Positions 37,188-45,532 of a DNA stretch of 64,000 nucleotides are shown here, piece after piece. The notes under the pieces were generated by a model, which was not told the DNA's origin, made no database searches, and worked only from the letters and a program-made list of their open reading frames with translations. The translations under genes and the position numbers were made by a program. This stretch comes from Dehalobacter sp. DCM (GTDB lineage Bacteria > Bacillota > Desulfitobacteriia > Desulfitobacteriales > Syntrophobotulaceae). The first letter of the stretch is position 1. Every line of letters starts with the position of its first letter. The DNA is taken from NCBI RefSeq assembly GCF_024972775.1, contig NZ_CP092282.1, positions 1,605,001 through 1,669,000 of the forward strand. The letters run 5' to 3'.

Positions 37188-38462
37188 ATGGCAAAATTTC
37201 TAGAGTATCAAGGTAAAGAATGGCTTGCCAAAGCAGGTATACCTGTACCGAAAGGCAGAATGGCGGCTTCTCCTGAAGAAGCCAAAGAAGCTGCCGCATG
37301 GATCGGGAAAGCAGTAGCAGTCAAGGGTCAGGTACAGGCAGGCGGCCGTGGCAAAGCCGGGATTGTAAAACTGGTGGAGACACCGGATGAAGCTGAAGCG
37401 GCAGCGGCAGAAATCATGGCCAAAACGGTCAAGGGGCTGCCAGTCAGAAAAGTATTGATTGAAGAAAAACTGGATATCAAAAAGGAGTTCTATTGCTCTT
37501 TTGTGATTAACAATGCCCGGGATGCGCGCTGCCCGATGCTGATGTTCAGTACCGAGGGCGGTATGGATATTGAAAGTGTTCCCGAAGATCTGATTTTTAA
37601 GATGAATATCGACCCTATTTTTGGTTTGCAGATTTATGACGCCATTGACTTTTGCGTCCGTGCGGGCATTCCCAATAAAGATGTCAGCAAATTTGCATCA
37701 TTTTTGACCAAACTGTCGCAGACGTATAAAAAATATGACTGCCAAACGCTGGAGATCAATCCGTTTGTCATGACCGGCGATGGCAGCCTTATTTGTGCTG
37801 ACTGCAAAATGGAAATCGACAATAGTGCCGTTGGCCGTCATCCGGAATTCGGTATCAAGATTGCCCGGGACCTCCCCGGTGAACCAACCGAGCTGGATAT
37901 CATCGGGTGGAGCATTGAAGAGACGGATGCCCGCGGTACCGGCTTTCTGATGAATATGGGCTACGATGAGCTCAGTCCGGGTTATATCGGTTATCATCCC
38001 ATTGGTGGCGGTTCAGCCATGATGGGCTTAGACGCATTGAACCAAGTCGGCCTTAAACCTGCCAATTACGCAGATACCAGTGGCAATCCGGTTGGTTCTA
38101 AAATTTATCGTGTAGCAAAATGTGTGCTGTCTCAGCCCAATATTGACGGTTACCTTCTGGGTGGTTTTATGATGGCGAACCAAGAGCAATGGCATCATGC
38201 GCATGCGATTGTCAAAGTACTCTGGGAAGAGCTTCCGAAGAAGCCTGGTCTGCCTTGTGTTCTGCTGCTTTGCGGCAACAGGGAGGATGAATCCATGGAA
38301 ATCATGCGTAAAGGGCTGGCGGAACTGATGACGCCGGACGGTATCGGGAGACGCATTGAGATTTATGGAAAGGAACATGTCACCGATACCAAATTTATCG
38401 GTGAGCGACTCCTGGCTCTGACTAAGGAATACAGAGCAGAAAAAGATGCACAAGGAAAGTAG
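37188..38462 (+). CDS. Malate/succinate--CoA ligase beta subunit (ATP-grasp), probable malate thiokinase
   Basis: A 424-aa SucC-family subunit, somewhat longer than SucC (about 388 aa) owing to the C-terminus. It opens with FLEYQGKEWLAKAGIPVPKG; KGQVQAGGRGKAGIVKL is the ATP-grasp nucleotide loop, LEINPFVMTGDGSL the metal site, and YLLGGFMMANQEQWH replaces the usual IFGGI segment. The alpha subunit follows after a small Fe-S gene, then a malyl-CoA lyase-like gene and malic enzyme. That order points to malyl-CoA/malate, not succinyl-CoA, as substrate: malyl-CoA + ADP + Pi to malate + CoA + ATP. The substrate is inferred from context. Confidence 0.85.
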   Translation: MAKFLEYQGKEWLAKAGIPVPKGRMAASPEEAKEAAAWIGKAVAVKGQVQAGGRGKAGIVKLVETPDEAEAAAAEIMAKTVKGLPVRKVLIEEKLDIKKEFYCSFVINNARDARCPMLMFSTEGGMDIESVPEDLIFKMNIDPIFGLQIYDAIDFCVRAGIPNKDVSKFASFLTKLSQTYKKYDCQTLEINPFVMTGDGSLICADCKMEIDNSAVGRHPEFGIKIARDLPGEPTELDIIGWSIEETDARGTGFLMNMGYDELSPGYIGYHPIGGGSAMMGLDALNQVGLKPANYADTSGNPVGSKIYRVAKCVLSQPNIDGYLLGGFMMANQEQWHHAHAIVKVLWEELPKKPGLPCVLLLCGNREDESMEIMRKGLAELMTPDGIGRRIEIYGKEHVTDTKFIGERLLALTKEYRAEKDAQGK

Positions 38463-38470
38463 GGAATGCC

Positions 38471-38764
38471 ATGCTGGAAATAAAAGAGAAAAGTATTATT
38501 GTGAGAATAGATACCAGCAAGTGCGACTGCTGCGATACCAAAGCGTGCGTCGCTGCTTGTAAAAAATATGCAAGAGGGATCCTTCAAGTGGACGAAGGAG
38601 GCAAACCCTCGGTTGCCCATTTAGGTTCGGATGAGATTTTACGGCTGGGGACAGAGTGTTTAGCCTGTGAGATCGCTTGCCAATTTGAAGGTAATAAAGC
38701 ACTGAAGATCACTGTGCCCATCGAAGGAATCGATGCGTATCTTGCCAAAAGGACAGACAAATAA
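38471..38764 (+). CDS. Small cysteine-rich Fe-S protein between ligase subunits
   Basis: A 97-aa soluble protein with eight cysteines: C18, C20, C21, C26, C30, then C63, C66, C70 (CDCCDTKACVAAC and CLACEIAC). The spacing suggests one or two iron-sulfur clusters but is not that of a standard 2[4Fe-4S] ferredoxin. It begins 8 nt after the beta subunit and ends 52 nt before the alpha subunit. Known succinate or malate CoA ligases have no such component, so its role (redox link, assembly factor or third subunit) is open. Confidence 0.75.
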   Translation: MLEIKEKSIIVRIDTSKCDCCDTKACVAACKKYARGILQVDEGGKPSVAHLGSDEILRLGTECLACEIACQFEGNKALKITVPIEGIDAYLAKRTDK

Positions 38765-38816
38765 TTAAACGGTGTGATCGTAGTCACTATGCCAATATAA
38801 GAATGAGGGATATAAA

Positions 38817-39713
38817 ATGGGTATTTTGATTAGTAAACATTCCAAGGTAGTTATCCAAGGGATCACAGGCCGTGAAGGATCTGTGCGGACCAAATACATG
38901 AAAGAATACGGCACCCAGGTTATCGGCGGAACGAGCCCGGGCAAAAAAGGAGAAGAGATCCACGGGGTACCGGTGTATCATACGGTCAAAGAAATTGCCA
39001 GAGAAAAAGGCGACATTGATTTCAGCGTGATATTCGTACCGGGCAGTGTTTTGAAAACAGCCGTTTTTGAAGCGGCGGATGCCGGGGTCAAGAATATCAT
39101 CCCCTGTGTTGAAGGGACACCGATCCATGATATTATGGAAATGATAGCTTATTGCCAAATGCGGGGAGCACGTTTGATTGGACCTGGCTCGATTGGCATT
39201 CTGACGCCCGGAGAAGCGGTTGTCGGCTGGCTGGGCGGCAACGTCGAATGGGCAAATAAATTCTTTAAAAAAGGCAGTATCGGCGTATTCTCCCGCAGCG
39301 GCGGACAATCCGGGACAATTCCCTGGGTACTTCGTGAAGGCGGATTTGGTGTGAGCACGGTGGTCCATACCGGGACAGAACCCGTTATCGGAACGTCCAT
39401 GGCCGATCTTCTGCCGATGTTTGAAGAGGATCCTGAAACAAAGGGAGTTGCTGTGTACGCAGAAATCGGCGGATCGCAGGAAGAAGAATGCGCCGACGTG
39501 ATTGCTTCAGGTAAATTCACCAAGCCCTTCGTAATCTATGTAGCGGGGGCTTGGGCACCGGAAGGCCAGCGTTTCTCCCATGCATCCAATATCGTTGAAC
39601 GTGGCCGCGGTTCAGCCAAGAGCAAGATTGAAGCGGTGACCAAGGCGGGGGGGTTTGTTGCCGAAACTCCAACCGATATCCCGATAATTCTAAAAGAAAA
39701 AATCAAGGACTAA
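38817..39713 (+). CDS. Malate/succinate--CoA ligase alpha subunit, probable malate thiokinase
   Basis: A 298-aa SucD-family subunit. The CoA-binding Rossmann part has VVIQGITGREGSVRTKYMKEYGT in two motifs and GGTSPGKKG; SRSGGQSG and GFGVSTVVHTG follow. The phosphohistidine is His255 in RFSHASN, where SucD has GHAGA; the altered surroundings fit a divergent substrate. It pairs with the beta subunit at 37188. The ATG follows GAGGGATATAAA. Malyl-CoA as substrate is inferred from the adjoining lyase and malic enzyme. Confidence 0.85.
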   Translation: MGILISKHSKVVIQGITGREGSVRTKYMKEYGTQVIGGTSPGKKGEEIHGVPVYHTVKEIAREKGDIDFSVIFVPGSVLKTAVFEAADAGVKNIIPCVEGTPIHDIMEMIAYCQMRGARLIGPGSIGILTPGEAVVGWLGGNVEWANKFFKKGSIGVFSRSGGQSGTIPWVLREGGFGVSTVVHTGTEPVIGTSMADLLPMFEEDPETKGVAVYAEIGGSQEEECADVIASGKFTKPFVIYVAGAWAPEGQRFSHASNIVERGRGSAKSKIEAVTKAGGFVAETPTDIPIILKEKIKD

Positions 39714-39725
39714 GTGCGTATGGTA

Positions 39726-39766
39726 CTTTAGTGTCAGTGGTTAAAATAATCTGACTGCTGCTAAAG
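39726..39766 (+). other. Intercistronic hairpin
   Basis: CTTTAG-TG-TCAG pairs with CTGA-CTGCTG-CTAAAG across an A/T loop. There is no T-run, so it is likelier an mRNA processing or stability element between the alpha subunit and the lyase gene than a terminator. Confidence 0.4.
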
Positions 39767-39832
39767 AAAGATATTACTTAAACGATGAAAAATGATAAGT
39801 GTATGAAGGAAAATTAAAGGAGGACCCCCACT

Positions 39833-40726
39833 ATGGCTGTTATGAGATCCATTATGTATGTCCCGGGAAATAATCCGAAGATGGTTGAGAAAGCGCCAAG
39901 CATTCCTGCCGATATCATCACCCTGGACCTGGAAGATTCCGTACCCCCGGCCGAGAAAGAAGCTGCCCGTAAAATCATTGCCGAAAATCTGAAGTATGCC
40001 GGATCCGGCGGAGCTTTAGTCTATGTCAGGATCAACAACTGGGAAACCGAACTGACCAATGATGACTTGGAGGCTGTCGTTTGGGAAGGACTTGACGGCG
40101 TTACTCTGGCGAAAACCGGCCATCCCGACGATGTGAAACGACTGGATTGGAAGCTTGAAGAACTCGAGCGCCGCCGTGGTCTTGAAGTTGGCTCCATTAA
40201 AATTTCTATGCTGCTGGAAACGGCCAAAGGGATTATGAACGCCTACGAATGCTGCTTAGCCAGCAAGAGAAATGTCAACGCGATTTTTGGCGCTGTTGAC
40301 TACTGCCGTGATATGCGGATCAAACTGACTTCCGAGTCAACCGAGCAATTATGGGGACGTGCTAAAGTGGGCGTTGCCTGCCGTGCAGCTGGTATCGTCG
40401 CTATCGACGCGCCTTTCGTTGCTTACCAGGATATCCCCGCTTTCGAGAAAAACGTCGCCGACGGCAAACAAATGGGCTATGAAGGCCGCATGATCATCCA
40501 CCCTGGACAGGTCGAACCGTCTAACCGCTTGTATGCTCCGGATCCGGCCGATGTCGAATGGGCCAATGGTGTTGTGAAAGTCTTCGAGGAAGAGGGTATT
40601 GCTAAAGGAAAAGCGGCTGTTTCCTACAACGGGAAAATGGTGGATACACCGGTTTACCTCAATGCCAAAGACATCCTCGCAGCGCATGCAGAAATTGAAG
40701 CAAAAAACGCGACAAGACAAGCCTAA
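39833..40726 (+). CDS. HpcH/HpaI-CitE family lyase, probable malyl-CoA lyase/synthase
   Basis: A 297-aa TIM-barrel protein. MRSIMYVPGNNPKM opens the barrel; TLDLEDSVPPAEKEAAR carries the acidic and Lys residues; LLETAKGIMNAYE and GAVDYCRDM give the Mg ligands; EGRMIIHPGQV and NRLYAPDP close the core. Citrate lyase alpha and acyl-carrier subunits are absent, so it is not CitE of citrate lyase. Between a CoA ligase and malic enzyme, malyl-CoA formation from glyoxylate and acetyl-CoA is the best reading. A very strong AAAGGAGG precedes the ATG. Confidence 0.85.
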   Translation: MAVMRSIMYVPGNNPKMVEKAPSIPADIITLDLEDSVPPAEKEAARKIIAENLKYAGSGGALVYVRINNWETELTNDDLEAVVWEGLDGVTLAKTGHPDDVKRLDWKLEELERRRGLEVGSIKISMLLETAKGIMNAYECCLASKRNVNAIFGAVDYCRDMRIKLTSESTEQLWGRAKVGVACRAAGIVAIDAPFVAYQDIPAFEKNVADGKQMGYEGRMIIHPGQVEPSNRLYAPDPADVEWANGVVKVFEEEGIAKGKAAVSYNGKMVDTPVYLNAKDILAAHAEIEAKNATRQA

Positions 40727-40755
40727 GATAAACGATCAAGGGCCATATAAAACAA

Positions 40756-40790
40756 TCAGGCCGCCTATTACAGACGGCCTGAAATTTTAA
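40756..40790 (+). terminator. Terminator after the lyase gene
   Basis: TCAGGCCG (40756-40763) pairs with CGGCCTGA (40775-40782), followed by AATTTTAAT. It separates the ligase-lyase transcript from malic enzyme. Confidence 0.7.
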
Positions 40791-40870
40791 TCGCGCTACA
40801 TAAAAAATCGATCTAGAAAATCAATCGGTATAAGAATTGCCAATATTTTTGATATTTTGTTAAAAGATGC

Positions 40871-40900
40871 TTGTCCAAGATATACCAAAATGATTATAAT
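40871..40900 (+). promoter_or_regulatory. Promoter of the malic enzyme gene
   Basis: TTGTCC (40871-40876), an 18-bp gap and TATAAT (40895-40900), about 45 nt before the start codon. Confidence 0.6.
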
Positions 40901-40945
40901 TAGAAACAGTATACGTTGATATGAATCGAAAGGAAGATGCATGAT

Positions 40946-42202
40946 ATGTCACGAATTAAGAATCTTCGTGAAGAAGCGTTGGCTTTTCATACGGTAAGAC
41001 CTGGAAAATTAGAGGTCAGAGTCACTGTTCCCGCTAATGACAGAGATGACTTGACATTGGCCTATTCTCCCGGCGTAGCCGAACCGGTGAAAGAAATTGC
41101 CAAGGATTTAGCTAATCTTGATGTTTATACGAACCACGCCAATTACGTGTGTATCGTCTCTGACGGAACGGCAATCTTAGGTCTTGGTAATCTTGGCGCA
41201 GCGGCTGCCATGCCTGTAATGGAAGGGAAAGCCCTTTTGTTTAAAACATTTGCTGATGTCGATGCATTTCCGATTTGCGTGAATACCAATGACATCGATA
41301 AGATCGTCGACCTTGTTGAATTAATGGCCCCGACCTTTGGCGGAGTCAATCTTGAGGATATTAAAGCCCCTGAATGTTTTGAGATTGAAGGTAAACTCAA
41401 AGCCCGCAATATATTTAAGGGACCGATTTTCCATGACGATCAGCATGGAACAGCCGTCGTGACCTTAGCGGGCATTTATAATGCCCTGAAAGTAGTTAAT
41501 AAGAAGCTTGAAGATGTCAAGGTTGTTACTAACGGCGCGGGAGCTGCCGGCATGGCGATTATCAAGCTGATGATGAGCATGGGACTGAAAAATGTTATTA
41601 TGTGCGATACGAAAGGCGCGATCTATAAAGGCCGTACGGAAGGCATGAATAAATATAAAGTAGAGATCGCTGAGAAGACAAATTTCGAAATGTGCAAAGG
41701 CAGTCTGAGAGATGCCATTGTCGGTGCTGACATCTTTATTGGCGTATCCGCACCGGATTCACTTGATGAAGATATGATCCGTTCGATGGCAAAAGATCCG
41801 ATTGTTTTCTGTCAGGCTAATCCTATTCCTGAGATCTGGCCGATTGAAAGGGCATTCGAAGCCGGCGCTGCCGTCGTTTCAACTGGACGCTCCGATGTGC
41901 AAAACCAGGTCAACAACGTTCTGGCTTTTCCGGGAATGTTTCGCGGAGCGATCGATGTGCGTGCCACTGATATTAACGATGCGATGAAGATTGCTGCGGC
42001 TCAAGCCATTGCCCAATGTGTTAAGCCGGAAGAGTTATCGGCAGACTACATTATCCCAAGCGCATTGAACCCGGAAGTTGCGCCTGCTGTTGCTGCGGCG
42101 ACCGCCCAAGCAGCTATTGAATCGGGTATCGCCAGAAACCCGATCGACCCGGCTCTGGTCGCGGAGAATCTGAAGAAAAGATTAGCTAACCAGTATAAAT
42201 AA
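40946..42202 (+). CDS. Malic enzyme (NAD(P)-dependent malate dehydrogenase, decarboxylating)
   Basis: A 418-aa short bacterial malic enzyme. The start at 40946 (MSRIKNLREEALAFH) is chosen because AGGAAG lies 9 nt upstream; the ATG at 40937 would leave no spacing. Motifs are LAYSPGVAEPVKEI, VSDGTAILGLGNLG, FHDDQHGTAVVTLAG (metal site) and VVTNGAGAAGMAI (dinucleotide fold). It converts malate to pyruvate and CO2 and would finish the malyl-CoA route. Cofactor preference cannot be told reliably. It has its own promoter, and its stop is followed at once by repeats. Confidence 0.95.
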   Translation: MSRIKNLREEALAFHTVRPGKLEVRVTVPANDRDDLTLAYSPGVAEPVKEIAKDLANLDVYTNHANYVCIVSDGTAILGLGNLGAAAAMPVMEGKALLFKTFADVDAFPICVNTNDIDKIVDLVELMAPTFGGVNLEDIKAPECFEIEGKLKARNIFKGPIFHDDQHGTAVVTLAGIYNALKVVNKKLEDVKVVTNGAGAAGMAIIKLMMSMGLKNVIMCDTKGAIYKGRTEGMNKYKVEIAEKTNFEMCKGSLRDAIVGADIFIGVSAPDSLDEDMIRSMAKDPIVFCQANPIPEIWPIERAFEAGAAVVSTGRSDVQNQVNNVLAFPGMFRGAIDVRATDINDAMKIAAAQAIAQCVKPEELSADYIIPSALNPEVAPAVAAATAQAAIESGIARNPIDPALVAENLKKRLANQYK

Positions 42203-42204
42203 GG

Positions 42205-42313
42205 GCGGGGGGACAAAGGGGACGGGGAGACAAAGGGGACGGGGAGACAAAGGGGACGTAGACCCTTGTCTCCTTTTTTAGGAGACAAGGGTCTACGTCC
42301 CCTTTGTCTCCCC
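42205..42313. repeat. Dispersed GGGGAC-type palindrome with tandem lead-in
   Basis: Two partial GGGGAGACAAAGGGGAC units (42205-42240) precede a perfect 33-bp inverted repeat (42241-42273 and 42281-42313) with a TTTTTTA spacer. The arms contain GACGTAGACCCTTGTCTCC, close to the copies at 14059 and 30014. The element may also terminate malic enzyme transcription. Confidence 0.92.
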
Positions 42314-42346
42314 GTCGTTACTCAAAGTTACTCCAGAGTAAGGACG

Positions 42347-42505
42347 CGTGCACAATACCGGCGACAAGCGGAGCACGGATTGCGAAGCGCAACGGTCCAT
42401 GGATGGACCTAAGTTAAAATTCGCCAAGGAGGGCAAAAGAATTTTAACTTCCCTAATGTAAATTCATGGAGGGCACAAGAGCCGAAAGTGGTATTGTGCA
42501 GGCGG
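42347..42505. repeat. Second long imperfect palindrome
   Basis: TGCACAATACC near 42349 and GGTATTGTGCA near 42491 are perfect inverted ends. Inside are GGTCCA/TGGACC (42394-42409) and a perfect 12-bp repeat AAGTTAAAATTC/GAATTTTAACTT (42411-42450). The size is close to that of the unit at 32634-32796. Confidence 0.55.
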
Positions 42506-42575
42506 CCCAGCCCCATATACGAATATTTGCTAACGTATTTAAAGAACGGTGTACTTGTCATTGCGTAGAATTTTT

Positions 42576-42618
42576 CTGTGTGACAAAAAACGATCATATA
42601 CGATCGTATTTGTCACAG
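42576..42618. repeat. Hairpin with GATC core
   Basis: TGTGACAAAAAACGATC and GATCGTATTTGTCACA are imperfect inverted repeats around ATATAC. The rest of 42505-42831 shows no gene that I can support. Confidence 0.45.
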
Positions 42619-42831
42619 ACAAAAATTATTAGTCATTTTTTTACCAAGGAAATACAGATACAATCAAGAATATAATACGGGAATAAACCTTATCCTGTTT
42701 ATGTATGACAATGCGTTGTCACGGTTAGCGACCCAATCGCTTAAGGGTAAGGACTGATTTGGATTTGAGGATTGTAAGGAGGCATGTTTGGCAATTGGGG
42801 GCATCTATATTGACCAAAAGCACAGGAGGCA

Positions 42832-43044
42832 ATGAAAGTGCTATTCGACGCAGGAAGGGTATTACGCACGACGCCAATGGTCTTAAGAGCCCGTGGGTTG
42901 CTGGATAATCGATCTTCAAAGTGGGTTACTGATGTGTTCTTAATAAATTATTGGAAGCGGCCGGCACAGGCGACACCTGATCGAAATGCCGGCCAAAAAA
43001 CAGGAGCCCATGGCAAGGCTCCTTCTTTTTCTGTTCATGTATAA
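42832..43044 (+). CDS. Possible small protein reading through a terminator
   Basis: A 70-codon frame with a good AGGAGG site 4 nt before its ATG. The first 45 residues (MKVLFDAGRVLRTTPMVLRA, then DVFLINYWKRP) look protein-like, but the last 25 codons run through a GGCCGGCA hairpin and the terminator at 43002. No homologue is recognised. It could be spurious, a non-stop mRNA or part of a non-coding RNA. Confidence 0.3.
   Translation: MKVLFDAGRVLRTTPMVLRARGLLDNRSSKWVTDVFLINYWKRPAQATPDRNAGQKTGAHGKAPSFSVHV
43002..43031. terminator. Bidirectional terminator after the helicase
   Basis: AGGAGCC (43002-43008) and GGCTCCT (43017-43023) form a 7-bp stem with TTCTTTTT on the plus side and a T6 run on the minus side. 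It ends the minus-strand helicase transcript and any plus-strand transcript from 42.8 kb. Confidence 0.75.
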
Positions 43045-45309
43045 TTATAATTCCTGAATGGATGCTTCATCCCGATCCATTCGTTTCATACAGGTTATTA
43101 AACGCTCACGAAGGACTTTATCGGTAACAGCTTCACGCATCTGACGTAATAAATCAATGGTACGTCTTAAGACAGCAATGATATCTCCTTCGTCCAAGGT
43201 ACACAGCTGTTGAACCGTTGATAGCGGAGCTCCCTGACTCCAATGATAGGTAATAATCGCCGGACGGGCGTCGAATCGCACCGATTCCGGCCCGCAAATA
43301 CTCTGGATATAGCTTTGAATCGCCTTAACAGGTTTCAAGTCAATACCATCAAACTTGTTAAAGTAATCATTGCGTTTACTCTCATAATCGATACAGGAAA
43401 TTAAAGCAGCGAGCTGATCATCATCCAACTGTTCCATAATTCCGGAAAAAATGAGCTCGGTCACCAGGACCTCCTGTACATAGATGTGCCGGGCAATTTC
43501 GCCTCGAGGTAAGATGATATCACGGTCGTCTGCCAGATCGATATAGCCCAGCTGCTTCAATTGCGCTTTTTTCATGATAAATTCGTCATTAAAGGTATGA
43601 TAATCCGGAAGAAGCGTGAGTTGTTTCCTCAAAGCCGCTATTTCTTTTTCGAGATTTTGCCATTTACCGGCATGGGACTTACAGTTCGTGTTTTGCTTGT
43701 GAGTACATTTTTGCGGGGCTGTACGCAATATCTTATCCCATTTTAGGATCTTGCGGTACATTTGACGCCCGTATATCTTATTCCGGCGGCGGGGATCCAG
43801 TTTATCATAGGCTTTGCGCAGCCTGTCCAGTTCTTTGCGTTTGGGGTAATAATTCAGAGGACACTGAAATGTACCCACATGCTCGCAAAGATGCTCTTTA
43901 TATTTCGCTGATTCAGCTGAAAGCGCCAAAATCTGGTCTTCGGTTTTCTTTGCAGACAGGATATAGGAATGGGCGGCAAAACTCTTCTTGAAGTAGATTT
44001 CAATTTGCTCGGGTGTCAGGGTAGCCAAAAGGTTTAAGATGGTATTATAGGAAAGACGGAACTGACTCGTCAGCGGTTCCAGTTTGGCAATATCGAATTT
44101 CACCGGAGGTTCTTTCTCAAAATAGTTTAAATCGACGATGGCGAAAGAATATCCAATGGGGTCGATGCCGCGTCGACCGGCTCTTCCGGACATTTGAAAA
44201 AATTCATGATTAGCCAGTGGCCTGAAACTGCGTCCGTCGTATTTATTGAGCGAATCAAAGCATACGGCCTTGACCGGATAGTTAATCCCGACGCTGAAAG
44301 TCTCAGTGCAATAAAGAACCGAAATCATTTTGGCCAGAAAAAGGTCTTCAACCATCGATTTTTGTAAAGGTAAGAGACCGGCGTGGTGATAGGCGATCCC
44401 TTTCCGACATACCCTGAATAATTTACGCGTTGAGGAGGACCATTCCATTTCCGTGCCAAAGTGCGTAATAAATAAATCTTTGATTTGATTGCTTTTTTCC
44501 GGCGTCAAGAAATTCTTAATATTGGCTAATTCGTGGGCTTTATCGGCACATTGTTTTCGGCTAAAGACAAAATAGAGACAGGGCAGGTACTCTTTTTGAA
44601 TAGTTTTGATCAGATCCAAATGCGATGTGGGTGAAAATAGAGGAGATTTATCGGCGCGGTCGGTTGATTTAAGCTTCTGATAGTAAAATTTAATCAGGTT
44701 ATCATAGCTGATAAGTCCGGTATCCTGGCAAAAGTAAAAATACTCTAAAGGGACAATCCGTTCATTGGCTTCAATCAGGACGACTTTATCCTGGCGGATA
44801 GCTTCAATCCAACCGGCTAATTCAACGGCATTGGCAATGGTCGCGCTCAGACCAAGTATTTTGATATTGGGAGGGGCGAGAATGATCGATTCCTCCCAGA
44901 CGGTCCCGCGATCCTCGTCATTCAGCCAATGAATCTCATCAAAAATAATATAGGATACATGTTCCAGTTCTTCATCGTCCGTAATCACTTGGTTTCTAAA
45001 AATCTCCGTTGTCATGATTAACAGCGGAGCTGTAGGGTTAATGACAACATCACCCGTCATTATACCAATACGGTCACTGCCGAACTGGTGGGAAAAGTCT
45101 TTGAATTTTTGATTGCTCAGAGCTTTTATCGGCGCGGTATAAATGATCCGTTTGCCCTCGCGGATTGATTTTTCCACTAAGTAATCGGCAACCAGCGTTT
45201 TGCCGGTTCCGGTAGGCGCGGAAACAATAACCGAATGTCCTTGATTAATCGCCTCAATGGCCTCAATTTGAAATGGGTCGAGCTTCAGTCCCTGGTACTC
45301 CGATAGCAT
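43045..45309 (-). CDS. Ski2/Mtr4-like DEAD/DEAH-box helicase
   Basis: A 754-aa superfamily 2 helicase. Start at 45309 (MLSEYQGLKLDPFQIEAIEA) is chosen for the GGGTGA upstream; a TTG at 45342 lacks a ribosome site. Motifs: Walker A APTGTGKT, IYTAPIKALSNQKF, Walker B FDEIHWL, motif III GLSATIAN, IYFVFSRKQCAD-type entry to domain 2 (CLYFVFSRKQC), and motif VI QMSGRAGRRGID. The C-terminal third (about 550-750) resembles the DSHCT region of Ski2/Mtr4 RNA helicases. It has a cysteine cluster (CTHKQNTNCKSH). RNA unwinding during decay is the likely role. Confidence 0.85.
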   Translation of the reverse strand: MLSEYQGLKLDPFQIEAIEAINQGHSVIVSAPTGTGKTLVADYLVEKSIREGKRIIYTAPIKALSNQKFKDFSHQFGSDRIGIMTGDVVINPTAPLLIMTTEIFRNQVITDDEELEHVSYIIFDEIHWLNDEDRGTVWEESIILAPPNIKILGLSATIANAVELAGWIEAIRQDKVVLIEANERIVPLEYFYFCQDTGLISYDNLIKFYYQKLKSTDRADKSPLFSPTSHLDLIKTIQKEYLPCLYFVFSRKQCADKAHELANIKNFLTPEKSNQIKDLFITHFGTEMEWSSSTRKLFRVCRKGIAYHHAGLLPLQKSMVEDLFLAKMISVLYCTETFSVGINYPVKAVCFDSLNKYDGRSFRPLANHEFFQMSGRAGRRGIDPIGYSFAIVDLNYFEKEPPVKFDIAKLEPLTSQFRLSYNTILNLLATLTPEQIEIYFKKSFAAHSYILSAKKTEDQILALSAESAKYKEHLCEHVGTFQCPLNYYPKRKELDRLRKAYDKLDPRRRNKIYGRQMYRKILKWDKILRTAPQKCTHKQNTNCKSHAGKWQNLEKEIAALRKQLTLLPDYHTFNDEFIMKKAQLKQLGYIDLADDRDIILPRGEIARHIYVQEVLVTELIFSGIMEQLDDDQLAALISCIDYESKRNDYFNKFDGIDLKPVKAIQSYIQSICGPESVRFDARPAIITYHWSQGAPLSTVQQLCTLDEGDIIAVLRRTIDLLRQMREAVTDKVLRERLITCMKRMDRDEASIQEL

Positions 45310-45457
45310 GCGCGTCACCCGCTTAATTTTTATCGCTGTCAATTCAGAATCATTGTAACAGAGTACAGGCTGATTATCAAATTGACAGGATTAGTGTTTG
45401 ACATCATAGGCATTATTATTTAGAATAAGAATAGATTGACAGTTGGGAGAGATATTA

Positions 45458-45532
45458 ATGGAGGAGAATTCCGGAGACTTACCAAGCCATTTTATGGGGC
45501 AGTTGAATAAGAAAATTGGCAGAAGGCTTTAA
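45458..45532 (+). CDS. Possible 24-residue peptide before a terminator
   Basis: GGGAGAG lies 7 nt before an ATG that opens a 24-codon frame (MEENSGDLPSHFMGQLNKKI onward). Its stop sits in the left arm of the terminator at 45523. It may be a leader peptide or chance. No family is recognised. Confidence 0.3.
   Translation: MEENSGDLPSHFMGQLNKKIGRRL

Noticed and set aside
37188-39713. Ordinary succinyl-CoA synthetase (sucCD) of a TCA cycle
   Set aside because: The genes are split by a Fe-S protein, are followed by a CitE-type lyase and malic enzyme, and the sequence around the active-site His differs from SucD; a malate/malyl-CoA role fits better, though this is not proven.
39833-40726. Citrate lyase beta subunit (citE)
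   Set aside because: No citD, citF, citC or citX lies nearby, and the CoA ligase and malic enzyme context favours malyl-CoA.
40797-40930. Riboswitch in front of malic enzyme
   Set aside because: Only a promoter is visible; the leader is too short and shows no conserved aptamer landmarks.
42466-42675. Plus-strand ORF of 69 codons in the repeat-rich gap
   Set aside because: It is made of palindromic repeat and hairpin sequence, has no recognisable protein features and no good ribosome site.
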